Origin: Dehalococcoidia bacterium UBA7891
Lineage (GTDB): Bacteria > Chloroflexota > Dehalococcoidia > Lucifugimonadales > UBA826
Length of the DNA: 49,583 nucleotides
Assembly (NCBI GenBank): GCA_002500485.1
Contig: DLRJ01000009.1
Location: 1-49,583 of the forward strand
Reading direction: 5' to 3'
The position numbers and the translations under genes are program-made. The notes under the pieces are model-generated. The model ran no database searches. It had not been told where the DNA came from and saw only the letters and a program-made list of their open reading frames with translations. This document shows, one piece after another, positions 35,370 to 44,837 of this stretch; the first letter of the stretch is position 1, and each line of letters opens with the position of its first letter.

Positions 35370-35985
35370 ACAAACTTAGTTGAGTGGCAGGAATTATTTG
35401 TGATTGCTCAAAAACGACCGGCTCATCCATACTGATTAAGGAAGTGATTTTTTGAAAATCTTGTAGCAATTTGGGTTTCAGACTTGGATTATAAAGAGCG
35501 GCTGCCGGATGATAGATTGGTAATATCTTAATACCGTTCCATTCGCTAACAACTCCTCTGGCCTTACTTAATGGTATGTTAGGAAGGAATTTTGAAAAGG
35601 AAAATCTTCCAAGCGTGATTATCACTGAAGGTTTGATTAAGGATATCTGCAGGTCTAAATATGGGTTACATGAATCAATCTCGCTTTGTTGCGGGTCCCT
35701 ATTGCTTGGTGGTCGGCATTTGAGCATATTTGTTATGTATATCTGAGGTCTTTTTATACCGACTGAATCAAGGAGTTCATTTAGTAAGTTTCCAGCCCTA
35801 CCGGCGAAAGGTCTACCTGTTTTGTCTTCGTTAGAACCAGGGGCTTCTCCTATCACCATAACTTGTGCATCATAATTACCTTCGCCGGGTACAGTACAGT
35901 TTCTTGATTTTGATAAGCTACATCTGTTGCATTGAGAGACTGTATGCTCTAAGTCAGTAATTGTGATTGGTTCTAGGTTACTCAA
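35350..35985 (-). CDS. Uracil-DNA glycosylase, family 4 (Fe-S)
   Basis: Removes uracil from DNA. The 211-aa protein has motif A GEAPGSNEDKTGRPFAGRAG (46-65) and the HPAAALYNP motif near residue 157. Four cysteines at 19, 22, 90 and 106 match the [4Fe-4S] ligands of family 4 enzymes. The apparent start is TTG 35985, with AAGGTG about 12 bases upstream. Its 3' end overlaps the RNase J start by 20 bp, so the pair is likely co-transcribed. It diverges from aroE. Confidence 0.93.
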   Translation of the reverse strand: MSNLEPITITDLEHTVSQCNRCSLSKSRNCTVPGEGNYDAQVMVIGEAPGSNEDKTGRPFAGRAGNLLNELLDSVGIKRPQIYITNMLKCRPPSNRDPQQSEIDSCNPYLDLQISLIKPSVIITLGRFSFSKFLPNIPLSKARGVVSEWNGIKILPIYHPAAALYNPSLKPKLLQDFQKITSLISMDEPVVFEQSQIIPATQLSLFDDHFE

Positions 35986-36008
35986 TTTGGAGATTTCACC
36001 TTGTTTTG

Positions 36009-36037
36009 TTGAAGTGCTTCTTATATTAACTTATATT
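36009..36037 (+). promoter_or_regulatory. Candidate promoter for aroE
   Basis: TTGAAG (36009-36014), a 17-bp spacer and TATATT (36032-36037) lie about 65 bp upstream of the aroE ATG in the divergent gap with the UDG gene. Confidence 0.5.
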
Positions 36038-36102
36038 TCTTTCATCTAGACTTGGTTTGCCGTATATCAGAATTGATCTTAACTCTTTTATGGATTTAGT
36101 TT

Positions 36103-36948
36103 ATGTTAAGAAAAACTGGAATCTTAGGATATCCATTGGGACACTCAATATCACCGCATTTTCAAAATGCAGCTTTTGAATTTTCAGGCATCAGGGCATC
36201 CTACAGTGCTTGGCCGACCGAGCCAAAAAATTTGTCTGACAAGGTGGACACTTTGAGGGAGACCTCTTTTATGGGCGCTAATGTAACGATTCCCTACAAA
36301 GAAGCGGTTATAGAACTGCTGGATGAAATAGATGATTGGGCGGAGAAGATAGGTTCAGTCAACACCATAGTTAATGATTGCGGGACTCTTGTTGGATACA
36401 ACACTGACGCGGTGGGATTTATTCAAGCCATTTCAAAATACGGAAATTATGATCCTGCGGGAGAATCAGTGTTGTTAATAGGAGCAGGAGGGGCCTCCAG
36501 GGCTGCAGCTCATGCGTTGGTAGGAAATAATGTAGGGACTTTGGTGATAGCCAATAGGACATACGATAGGGCTGAGAAATTAGCGGCTGAATTTTCTAAT
36601 AAAGACAAAGTTAGTCCAATATCATTGAATGGGCCCAGTTTTTTAAAGGCTGTAGATTCGGCATCTCTGATCATCAATTCAACGTCTATGGGTATGAAAC
36701 ATACCTCACTTGAAGACGGTAACCCCCTAGAAGGTATTAGCGTCAAAAGGGGTGTTTTAGTAAACGATATGGTTTATAACCCACTTAGAACCCCTATGTT
36801 GATACATGCAGCCGAAAGGGGAGCCAAAATATTGACAGGTCTACCTATGCTTGTTCTACAAGGAGCAGCTTCTTTTAACCTTTGGACAGGTGCAGAAGCA
36901 CCAGTTGATGTAATGTTTTCGGCGGCCCAAGGAGCAATGGCAGATTAA
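36103..36948 (+). CDS. aroE: Shikimate dehydrogenase (NADP+)
   Basis: Reduces 3-dehydroshikimate to shikimate in the aromatic amino acid pathway. The 281-aa protein has the shikimate-binding LGYPLGHSISPHFQNAAF (8-25), catalytic Lys in GANVTIPYKEAV (~65), NTDAVGF, the NADP-binding GAGGASRAA (~128-136) with the following ANRTYDRAEKLA, and the C-terminal LVLQGAASFNLWTG. Length is typical. Its stop codon overlaps the mutS stop on the other strand. Confidence 0.96.
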   Translation: MLRKTGILGYPLGHSISPHFQNAAFEFSGIRASYSAWPTEPKNLSDKVDTLRETSFMGANVTIPYKEAVIELLDEIDDWAEKIGSVNTIVNDCGTLVGYNTDAVGFIQAISKYGNYDPAGESVLLIGAGGASRAAAHALVGNNVGTLVIANRTYDRAEKLAAEFSNKDKVSPISLNGPSFLKAVDSASLIINSTSMGMKHTSLEDGNPLEGISVKRGVLVNDMVYNPLRTPMLIHAAERGAKILTGLPMLVLQGAASFNLWTGAEAPVDVMFSAAQGAMAD

Positions 36949-39521
36949 TTAAAGTTTTTGGTTTGATCCTTCAGTGACTGCAATTTAATCAATGCCTCCA
37001 GTGGGGTCATAGCATCTATGTCAGTGTTTGACAGTTCTTCTTCTAGCCAATTACGGTGAGCGAACATTTGGGTTTGGAAGGGTTTTCCGGCACCTTCATT
37101 CAATGTAGATGCAATTGAACTTTTATTATTTTCCAGCATCGCTAAGATTTCCCATGCCCTTCCTATGATTTTAGGCGGGAGTCCTGCCAGTTTGGCTACA
37201 TGGACGCCGTAACTTTTATCTGCTCCCCCAGTCAGAAGTTGTCTCAAGAATATTATTTCACCATTTATATCTGAGACGGCTACGTGCAAGTTAGTTATTC
37301 TTTCAAGACGCTTAGATAACTCGGTCATTTCGTGGTAATGGGTGGCGAATAAAGTTTTACATCCCAGTGTTTTTTCCTCATGAATAAATTCTGTTACTGC
37401 CTGAGCTATTGCAAGTCCATCATACGTGCTAGTGCCTCTACCAATTTCGTCAAGGATGAGCAAGGACTTTCCGGTCGCTTGATTCAATATGGATGCTGTC
37501 TCTAACATTTCCACCATGAAAGTTGATTGGCCCTTTGTAAGGTCATCTTGTAACCCCACCCTTGTGAATATCCTGTCTACAATTCCTATCGTGGCGGATT
37601 CAGCTGGTATGAAACTGCCGATTTGAGCCATCAATGTGAGAATACCAACTTGACGAAGGTAGGTAGATTTACCAGACATGTTTGGGCCGGTTATCAGTAA
37701 TATTTGGTTAAGTGTATTCGATAAGTTTGTGTCGTTAGGCACAAACCCTCCTGGGCCCACTATTTGTTCAATTACTGGATGTCTTCCTGATTTGATATTG
37801 ATCGTGTCTGAGTTATTAAGGATCGGTTTGATGTAATTACGTTCCGTGGCAATTCTTGATAGGGAATAGAATGCATCCATGAGTGAAATCGCATGTGATG
37901 TCTGAAGTAGCGCTTCCAAATGCATAGATATATCGGAACAAATCTTTTCAAATAATCTTTTCTCGACTTCTTCTATTTTTGAACTTGCGTTGAGTATGAT
38001 TGATTCATAGTCTTTCATTTCTGACGTGATGTATCTTTCGCCTCCTACTAGGGTTTGGCGCCGCACGTAATTTGAAGGGACTTGAGATATGTACGATTTG
38101 CTCACTTCCAGGTAATAACCGAAAACCTTGTTATATCCAATTTTCAACGATTTAATGCCCGTCTTTTCCTTTTCGCGAGATTCGATGCTAGCCATGTTAA
38201 CTTTGGCTTCGGTAGATTCCTGTTTTAATAAATCAAGAGTTTCGGAGAAACCCGGCTTAATTGTGCTTCCTTCCCCTACAGTTGGAGGAGTATCCGATTC
38301 AATAGACTTTTTTATTAATTCATATGGGATTGAATTATCACTAAATTCCTTAAGGACCCAAAAAGCTTCTTCATTTTTGGTTTGTTTGCCTGCTATGGCG
38401 ATAAGTTCAGGTATAACTTCCAAACTGTTGCCGAGACCGGTTAAATCCCTTGGTCCGGCTGTGCCCATTTTTACTTTTGTTGTAAGGCGCTCAATATCCG
38501 ATACGGAAGTCAAAATTTTGGCAATTTGCTCTCTTCGGATTGGGTCCTTAATAAACCATTCCACTGCTTTTTGTCTTTTCTCAAGTAAATCCAATTCTAG
38601 TAGAGGTTGTCCGAGCCATTTTCGGAGTAGTCTTCCTCCCATTGGTGTTTGTGTTTTATCCAATATTGAGTACAAGGAGGATTCTTGAGAACCTTCCCTA
38701 CCACTCGAAAAAATTTCCAAATTACGGCTCGTTTGTTGATCAAGAGACATGAATGCTTGCGTGGAATATGTCTTTAAGGTGGGGATAGTTTTTAAAGCAG
38801 ACCGTTGGTGTGTTTTTAAATATTCAATGATTTGAGCAGCAGCTTCAATTCCTAGGATCAGTTTGTCACAGCCAAATGACTCTAACGAAGCCACTTTGAA
38901 GTTTTGTTCAATAATTCTGCGAGATTTATTAGCAATATCACTTTCAGCATCTACTAAAGTGATGTAAGTATTTAGGTTCTCTGCTACGTGATTGGGCAAG
39001 GGTTTAGATGTTATTACTTCTTTGGGGTTTATTCTATTTATTTCAGTAGTTATATCTTCAATTTGAATCTCAGTTGTCAAGAATTCCGTTGTTGTAATGT
39101 CTACATAGGCAATCCCAACGGTATCGTCTTTAATAACTATTGAGGCAAGATAATTATTGGTATTTTTTTTTAAAAGTTGATCTTCTGTAATGGTGCCTGG
39201 CGTCACAATACGAACTACTTCTCTGTCAACGATGCCTTTTGAGGAACTTGGATCGCTAGTCTGTTCACAGATCGCGATTCTGTGACCTTTGGAGATTAGC
39301 TTGGATAGATATCCATCAAGAGAATGATATGGGATGCCGGCTAGAGGAATTTTTTCACCTTTCCCCATTTCTCTAGAGGTTAAAGCGATTTCAAGGTCCT
39401 TCGCCACGACTTTGGCGTCATCATCAAAAGTTTCGTAGAAATCACCCATCCTGAAAAGCAGAATATCGTTTGGATGATTCGATTTAATGTCCAAATATTG
39501 CTGTCGAGCCGGGGTCGCCAT
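36945..39521 (-). CDS. mutS: DNA mismatch repair protein MutS
   Basis: Recognises mismatches and recruits MutL. The 858-aa protein has the mismatch-reading Phe-x-Glu at F28-E30 (FRMGDFYETF), connector, lever and clamp domains, and the ABC ATPase with Walker A GPNMSGKSTYLRQ near residue 610, Walker B LLILDEIGRGTSTYDG and FATHYHEMTEL. Length and order match bacterial MutS1. The first ATG at 39521 gives the standard N-terminus. It follows the FNR-like gene by 105 bp, a gap in which I see no other gene. Confidence 0.97.
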   Translation of the reverse strand: MATPARQQYLDIKSNHPNDILLFRMGDFYETFDDDAKVVAKDLEIALTSREMGKGEKIPLAGIPYHSLDGYLSKLISKGHRIAICEQTSDPSSSKGIVDREVVRIVTPGTITEDQLLKKNTNNYLASIVIKDDTVGIAYVDITTTEFLTTEIQIEDITTEINRINPKEVITSKPLPNHVAENLNTYITLVDAESDIANKSRRIIEQNFKVASLESFGCDKLILGIEAAAQIIEYLKTHQRSALKTIPTLKTYSTQAFMSLDQQTSRNLEIFSSGREGSQESSLYSILDKTQTPMGGRLLRKWLGQPLLELDLLEKRQKAVEWFIKDPIRREQIAKILTSVSDIERLTTKVKMGTAGPRDLTGLGNSLEVIPELIAIAGKQTKNEEAFWVLKEFSDNSIPYELIKKSIESDTPPTVGEGSTIKPGFSETLDLLKQESTEAKVNMASIESREKEKTGIKSLKIGYNKVFGYYLEVSKSYISQVPSNYVRRQTLVGGERYITSEMKDYESIILNASSKIEEVEKRLFEKICSDISMHLEALLQTSHAISLMDAFYSLSRIATERNYIKPILNNSDTINIKSGRHPVIEQIVGPGGFVPNDTNLSNTLNQILLITGPNMSGKSTYLRQVGILTLMAQIGSFIPAESATIGIVDRIFTRVGLQDDLTKGQSTFMVEMLETASILNQATGKSLLILDEIGRGTSTYDGLAIAQAVTEFIHEEKTLGCKTLFATHYHEMTELSKRLERITNLHVAVSDINGEIIFLRQLLTGGADKSYGVHVAKLAGLPPKIIGRAWEILAMLENNKSSIASTLNEGAGKPFQTQMFAHRNWLEEELSNTDIDAMTPLEALIKLQSLKDQTKNFN

Positions 39522-39626
39522 AGAAAATACGTCCAGATGATTATGAACAGTATTTTAACCAAAAAATGCTAGTAAAGATATTTAAATTACTGAGAGAGCA
39601 ACTAAAAAGCCGACTTTAACTCTGGT

Positions 39627-40376
39627 CTAATCATCTTTCCAGAATCTTTCTTCTAAGAATTCATATCCGTCGCCGGTTACTTTTTCCTTTACATCTTCAA
39701 TCATTCCTGGGTGCCCACAGGCATAAATCATTGTATCGGTAATTGTAAGATTGAATTGATCAAGTTTATCTTTCACGATATTGTTTACTCTTCCTGTGTC
39801 GCCAGACCAAGTGGAATTTCTGTCTTCATCAGGCCGGCTGATGGTGGGAACAAAAGTGACCAAGGAAGGATTTATATCACTTAAATTTTCGAACTCTTTG
39901 TCGTATACAAACTCATCTATATAACTGGCCCCTTCTAGGACGTAAAAGTGATGTCCGCTTCGGTTTTGCTTAAGGTAGTCTCGTATGAAGCTAACGTAGG
40001 GAACCACACCAGTAACCGTAGAAACTAGAAACTGATTTTCCATCTCTTCTTTGAATGTAAATATACCTTTAGCTCTTGGGCGTATAGTCACTTTGTCACC
40101 TACGTCCAGATCCCAAAGCATCGGGGTCAGTACGCCCCCCTCTTCCACAGGGACTAACTCTATAAATAATTCTATGAACTCTTCATGTGGCGCAGAAGCT
40201 ATAGAATATGCTCTCTCAATTCCATCATGCCCGATTGTGCAGTATTGGCCGGGCTTGAAGGTGTACCCCTCTGGTTTTTCAAGCCACATGAGTGCCAAAT
40301 CTTTGGTATGATCTTCTCTCCGCACTATGCTAATTTCTTGTAATGGTGCCTTTTTGGGGAATTTTCTTGTTGTCAT
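39627..40376 (-). CDS. Ferredoxin--NADP(+) reductase-like flavoprotein
   Basis: A 249-aa two-domain reductase. The FAD domain has the RAYS motif (R55-S58) after KPGQYCTIG; the NAD(P) domain has STVTGVVPYVSFI near residue 119 and the C-terminal CGHPGMIEDVK. This resembles the FNR family close to bacterial Fpr and oxygenase reductases. CAGGAG precedes the ATG at 40376. It lies 33 bp downstream of the nuoG-like gene and is likely in the same transcript, so it may exchange electrons with the NuoEFG-like module; no ferredoxin is encoded nearby. Confidence 0.88.
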   Translation of the reverse strand: MTTRKFPKKAPLQEISIVRREDHTKDLALMWLEKPEGYTFKPGQYCTIGHDGIERAYSIASAPHEEFIELFIELVPVEEGGVLTPMLWDLDVGDKVTIRPRAKGIFTFKEEMENQFLVSTVTGVVPYVSFIRDYLKQNRSGHHFYVLEGASYIDEFVYDKEFENLSDINPSLVTFVPTISRPDEDRNSTWSGDTGRVNNIVKDKLDQFNLTITDTMIYACGHPGMIEDVKEKVTGDGYEFLEERFWKDD

Positions 40377-40409
40377 AAATACTCCTGTGATACTCTGCTA
40401 CCGTTGTGG

Positions 40410-43085
40410 TCAGACTTTTTCTATGCGTACTTTGCAGAGTTTCAAGCCCTCAATTTTAGACATTGGATCTGGTTTGGAACTATTATTCAACGATTCGATT
40501 AAAGCGCCGAATAACGTGGTAGTTGCAACCATTCCTGAATGTAGGCCATTTAAGTGTGCATTGCCGGTTAATTCAAATTCCTCGCCCAATATCTTGATTG
40601 CATCACCTTCAGAGATACCAGCCTTCTTTGCATCTTCTTCATTCATTTCGATAATTTCACGCCTGGTGATGGTATTTAGGTCATTCTCCGTTATAATTCC
40701 CGCATCTCGGTCCGCATCAAAAAGTACTCTACCTGGTGCAAAAACCATAGGATATTGATCATTGACCAAGGTTTCCTCGCTTTGTGTGAATTCGATAGGA
40801 GAGAAAAGGTAGCTTGAATTCAAGGCTGGTTTTCTGATGTGTCCTCTGGAATCTAGATTGTCAATCTGAAGGGTTTTGTAAGTTTCTACCTCGTTTGTTA
40901 TTTCAGTTAACACATCGTCTGAGGAGGAATAAGACAGATTACCTGATCCTAATCTTGCGGCTATCTGAGATAGTATTCTCCAGTCTTCATCCTCATCGCC
41001 TTTCGGCCCTGTTGCAGGTCTAAGCCGGTGTATTCTGCCTTCCATATTAGTGTAGGTACCATTTTTTTCAGTAAAAAGGGTCGATGGCAATACAACATCT
41101 GCTATGTTGGTTACTTCATTGGCGAAACTTTCATGGACTATCAGTAAATCTGTGGCTTTGATTTTGTCCAGAAAATCTGATCGACTTGCAGTGTTATGAA
41201 ACAACTCATCCCCGATGAGGTGCAAAGCCTTTATAGTTCCGGAGTCGCAGGCCTCGGATATTTCTGTTAGATCTATACCTAGTGAGGCTGTTGGTCTGTG
41301 CCCAGGCAACAAGTTAGGTACGCACCCAACATCTCTAGACCCTTGCTGGTTGGCTCCTGAAAATAGAGGGTATATGCCGCCTGACTTTTTATCCAAATTT
41401 CCAGTTATTAGAGATAAATTGACTAGAGATTTAACTGTGTCATCTATGTGGGTGTCAGAAATTGTCTCAAGTCCATACAGGATTGAAGAAGCCTCAGTAT
41501 TAGCAAATATTTGAGACATTTCTCGGATTTCTTCTTGACTTATTCCTGTCTGGGCACTTACTTTCACTAGATCAAAATCCCAAAGGGAGTTTCGGAATTC
41601 GACATAGCCTTCACATTTTTCCGTGGCAAAGTCATGATCTTCTAAGGATTGATCTATTATGCTTCGCAAAATCCCACCTATCAAAACAGGTTCTGAATTT
41701 GTTAGAGGTCGAATCCATTTTGTGGCATATCTTGTTAATTCAGTCTCCCGTTGGTCTATTACTATCAGTTTGGCCCCTTTGGCCACTGCCTGTTTTATGG
41801 GGACTGAAGCAACGTTTTGTTCTTCTGTTATGTTCGCAGAAACTAGTAGTATTACCTGTGAATCCAATAGGTCCCATATTTTGTTTGTGGCACAATCATC
41901 GCCTATTAAACCCTGCAGAGAATCTACCAATTTTGGCCGAGAGTTTGAGGAGACGTTTACATTGTTGGATTTCATCACCCTTCGGGCAAATTTCTGAGCC
42001 ACAAAATTGTCCTCATTGGTGCCTCTTGCCGAAGCGACCAAGGCATAATCACCATTCCTGTGATTCTCTAATTTGCTGGCCACAAAATCTAGTGCCTCTG
42101 GCCACGTGGCTTCCTCGAGTACTGAATCCTTGCGCACCATAGGTTTTCTCAATCTATTCTTGTTATTAACAAAATCCAATCCGAACTTGCCTTTAAAGCA
42201 GGCCATACCCATATTGGCCTCTGCCTGTCGGTTGGGAATAGACCTCACTACTTTATTTCGTTTATTGACATCAAGATCTAACTGGCAACCAACAGGGCAA
42301 TGAGGGCAGGTCGTAGAAACTTTTTGTACCGCTTTATCCCATTTGTAATCCCTCTCAACGATTGCTCCGGTAGGGCAGACATCAATACATGCCCCACAAA
42401 ATTCGCACCCGGACTCAAGCAAGGAAGTACCAGCTGCGGTCCCAATTATGCTCCTGCCGGACTTGTCCATTAAGGTAATCGCTCGGTCGCCCCTTACTTC
42501 ATCACACGCCCTTACACATCTGGAGCACACGATGCATAAATTCATGTCCATATCCCAATACGGGTCTTTCACTTCCAAAGGAAGATGTCTGTTGTTGTAT
42601 GTCAGCGGAGTGGTCAACTCCATTTCCATGTATCTAACAGTGTCTTTTAGCTCACATCTTTCATTTTTTGGGCATGTGACACATCTGTCGTTCACTGAAA
42701 CATGTCTAAGGCATACATCAGTAGGACCGCAAAGTTCAATTCTGTGGCAATTTAAACAACCATGAGGATGTTCCGATATTAGCAATTCCATGATTCCTTT
42801 ACGAAGACCAACTAAATCTCCTGTATTTGTTTCAACTCGCATTCCTTCAGAGACAGGGGTTGTGCAAGAAGCTGGGCTTCCGGGCAGTGCTCTATAACTA
42901 CCATCTGGAGTAGGGGCTTCTGCTTTAACCACGCACATTCGGCAGGCTCCGTAGGGCTTCATCCCTGGGTAGTAACACAGGTATGGTATGTACATTTCGT
43001 TATCCATGGCAGCTTGAATTATCATGCTACCTGGCTCAGCTTGTATTTCCACTCCGTCTATTGTGAGATTAACTTTATCTGACAT
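40410..43085 (-). CDS. NuoG/formate dehydrogenase-like Fe-S and molybdopterin-fold subunit, Mo active site degenerate
   Basis: An 891-aa protein. N-terminal [2Fe-2S] ligands are C37, C48, C51 and C74. A His-Cys cluster region (H106, C110, C113, C119) is followed by a second CxxC-x5-C (C135, C138, C144), an insert absent from standard NuoG. Two [4Fe-4S] clusters follow (C184/187/190/194 and C227/230/233/237), then the molybdopterin-domain cluster C260/C263/C267/C296. The fold continues as in formate dehydrogenase (SGANQQGSRDVG near 590), but where FDH has the Sec/Cys-His pair the sequence is VSSNSRP (S379-S380), so it cannot be a normal FDH. It may be the NuoG of complex I or of a soluble NADH oxidoreductase. 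The start lies 1 bp after the nuoF stop. Confidence 0.85.
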   Translation of the reverse strand: MSDKVNLTIDGVEIQAEPGSMIIQAAMDNEMYIPYLCYYPGMKPYGACRMCVVKAEAPTPDGSYRALPGSPASCTTPVSEGMRVETNTGDLVGLRKGIMELLISEHPHGCLNCHRIELCGPTDVCLRHVSVNDRCVTCPKNERCELKDTVRYMEMELTTPLTYNNRHLPLEVKDPYWDMDMNLCIVCSRCVRACDEVRGDRAITLMDKSGRSIIGTAAGTSLLESGCEFCGACIDVCPTGAIVERDYKWDKAVQKVSTTCPHCPVGCQLDLDVNKRNKVVRSIPNRQAEANMGMACFKGKFGLDFVNNKNRLRKPMVRKDSVLEEATWPEALDFVASKLENHRNGDYALVASARGTNEDNFVAQKFARRVMKSNNVNVSSNSRPKLVDSLQGLIGDDCATNKIWDLLDSQVILLVSANITEEQNVASVPIKQAVAKGAKLIVIDQRETELTRYATKWIRPLTNSEPVLIGGILRSIIDQSLEDHDFATEKCEGYVEFRNSLWDFDLVKVSAQTGISQEEIREMSQIFANTEASSILYGLETISDTHIDDTVKSLVNLSLITGNLDKKSGGIYPLFSGANQQGSRDVGCVPNLLPGHRPTASLGIDLTEISEACDSGTIKALHLIGDELFHNTASRSDFLDKIKATDLLIVHESFANEVTNIADVVLPSTLFTEKNGTYTNMEGRIHRLRPATGPKGDEDEDWRILSQIAARLGSGNLSYSSSDDVLTEITNEVETYKTLQIDNLDSRGHIRKPALNSSYLFSPIEFTQSEETLVNDQYPMVFAPGRVLFDADRDAGIITENDLNTITRREIIEMNEEDAKKAGISEGDAIKILGEEFELTGNAHLNGLHSGMVATTTLFGALIESLNNSSKPDPMSKIEGLKLCKVRIEKV

Positions 43086-43086
43086 A

Positions 43087-44823
43087 TCACTCTCCGGCTA
43101 TGTGGTCAGTAGCGTAGGGTCTGGTATTTTTCGGTACTATTTTCAATCGGTCACAGCTGCCTGTTGGACACCTATTTTCTTCTATGTGCAGTCGAAAATC
43201 TTCTTCAAAATGGGTGATAGCAGACCTTATAGGACCGAAACCAAGTTGGCCATGTCCACAAAGAGATCCGGCTTCCATCGTGCCGCCAATACTTTTCATC
43301 AAGTCCATATCGCCAGGTTTACTATCACAGTTTGATATTCTTTCTACGATTTCCAGTAGGTGTTCCATACCTAACCGACAAGGGAAACATTTACCGCAGG
43401 ATTCAAATTGGCAGAAAGCCACCAGAATTCTAGTTAAATCAACAGCACAAACCTTGTCACTTCCGACAATTATTCCCCCGGATCCGAAAATAGCTCCGGC
43501 ACTTCTCATTTCGTCAAAATCTATATGAATATCCTTACTGTCTGGCCCTAACACTCCTCCAAGAGGTCCGCCTGTCTGCAAGAGCTTAAGTTGAGCGTTG
43601 TCGGTGACGCCTCCACCCAGATCATCTATCACTTCACCAAGGGTCAATCCCATCGGTACCTCATATAATCCAGGGCGATTCACATCGCCACTGAGGCATA
43701 CAATAGCAGTTCCGGTGCTCTGATTGACACCAATGGAGGAGAACCAGTCAGCTCCTTTTGAGATAATCTCAGGAGCATACGAAAGTGATTTAACATTATT
43801 AATGTTGCTTGGCTTTCCCCAAACCCCGAAAGCTGCGGGGAACGGTGGTCTGAATCTAGGCATCGCCCTTTTTCCTTCCACTGCTTCCATAAGGGCAGTT
43901 TCCTCACCCGCTACATAAGATTCGCCGGTTAAGGCAACTTCGATATCAAAACTAAAATCTGTACCTAATATATTGTTCCCAATTAGCCCTAGATCGTAGG
44001 CCTGTTCAATAGCTTTCTCAGTTCTTTCAATGGGGCCATCATGGCCGTGCCGAATGAAGACGATTCCATTGGATGCCCCAGTAGCATAACCGGCTATCGC
44101 AAGGCCTTCTAGCAAGGTGTGAGGATCGCTTTCTAAGATGCCTTTGTCATTATAGGCACCGGGGTCTCCCTCTTCACAGTTGCACAATATGTATTTTGTA
44201 GGTCCGGGTGATCCAACCAAAAAACTCCATTTCACCCCTGTAGGGAACGCGGCCCCTCCCCTCCCTCTAAGGCCAGAATTCTTAACTTCGTCTATAACCT
44301 CTGATGGAGACATTTCAGTAAGAGCCTTGTAAAGACCGGAGTATCCTCCATTGGCTATGTACTGGTTTATATCGTATGGAGAAGTGTGTCCTGCATTTCT
44401 GAGGGCTATTCTGTGTTGAAGTTTCAGCCCCGGGAGCATCTCTAGTGAATCTTCACCACTCACTGGCCCTTCTTCGCCAATATACCCAAAAACTTTTTCT
44501 TTTGGGTATCCTTCCTTTAGCAAATACTCATCTACTATATATTCAACTTCTTCCGGGGTTACATTGTTGAAGAAAAGCCTTGATTTACCTTCCTTTTTTA
44601 TATCCAACAAAGGCTCAGCGTAACAAAGTCCCAAGCACCCAACCTCTTGTATATTGGCTTCTATGCCTTTTGATTCTAAACATTTTCGCAATGCCTTTAC
44701 CACCCTGAAAGCACCAGCGGCGTGACCACACATAGCCGTTCCTATCCTGATCAAAGGAACTCTGCCGCTAGTCATGTCAGCCCATTCTGCTGTTGCTTGA
44801 GATGTTATTTCTTCGTATTTCAT
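43087..44823 (-). CDS. nuoF: NuoF-like NADH-binding FMN/Fe-S subunit
   Basis: Oxidises NADH via FMN and passes electrons into Fe-S clusters. The 578-aa protein has an N-terminal thioredoxin-like segment (C32, C63, C67), the FMN/NAD site GLRGRGGAAFPTGVKW near residue 184, GEETALMEAVEGKRAMPRFR, an SLBB domain, and the N3-type cluster SCGKCFPCRLG near residue 475. Unlike many HydB/HndC-type proteins it has no C-terminal 2x[4Fe-4S] ferredoxin; the tail ends in HIEENRCPTGSCDRL. The start is 14 bp after the nuoE stop. The layout fits both complex I and soluble diaphorase modules. Confidence 0.93.
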   Translation of the reverse strand: MKYEEITSQATAEWADMTSGRVPLIRIGTAMCGHAAGAFRVVKALRKCLESKGIEANIQEVGCLGLCYAEPLLDIKKEGKSRLFFNNVTPEEVEYIVDEYLLKEGYPKEKVFGYIGEEGPVSGEDSLEMLPGLKLQHRIALRNAGHTSPYDINQYIANGGYSGLYKALTEMSPSEVIDEVKNSGLRGRGGAAFPTGVKWSFLVGSPGPTKYILCNCEEGDPGAYNDKGILESDPHTLLEGLAIAGYATGASNGIVFIRHGHDGPIERTEKAIEQAYDLGLIGNNILGTDFSFDIEVALTGESYVAGEETALMEAVEGKRAMPRFRPPFPAAFGVWGKPSNINNVKSLSYAPEIISKGADWFSSIGVNQSTGTAIVCLSGDVNRPGLYEVPMGLTLGEVIDDLGGGVTDNAQLKLLQTGGPLGGVLGPDSKDIHIDFDEMRSAGAIFGSGGIIVGSDKVCAVDLTRILVAFCQFESCGKCFPCRLGMEHLLEIVERISNCDSKPGDMDLMKSIGGTMEAGSLCGHGQLGFGPIRSAITHFEEDFRLHIEENRCPTGSCDRLKIVPKNTRPYATDHIAGE

Positions 44824-44837
44824 TGGACTATCAAGGC

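Noticed and set aside
38128..38688. A 186-codon open frame antisense to mutS
   Set aside because: Entirely within well-conserved mutS, no ribosome site and no recognisable domain.
40410..43085. Selenocysteine formate dehydrogenase
   Set aside because: There is no in-frame TGA and neither Cys nor His at the active-site position; residues are VSSNSRP.
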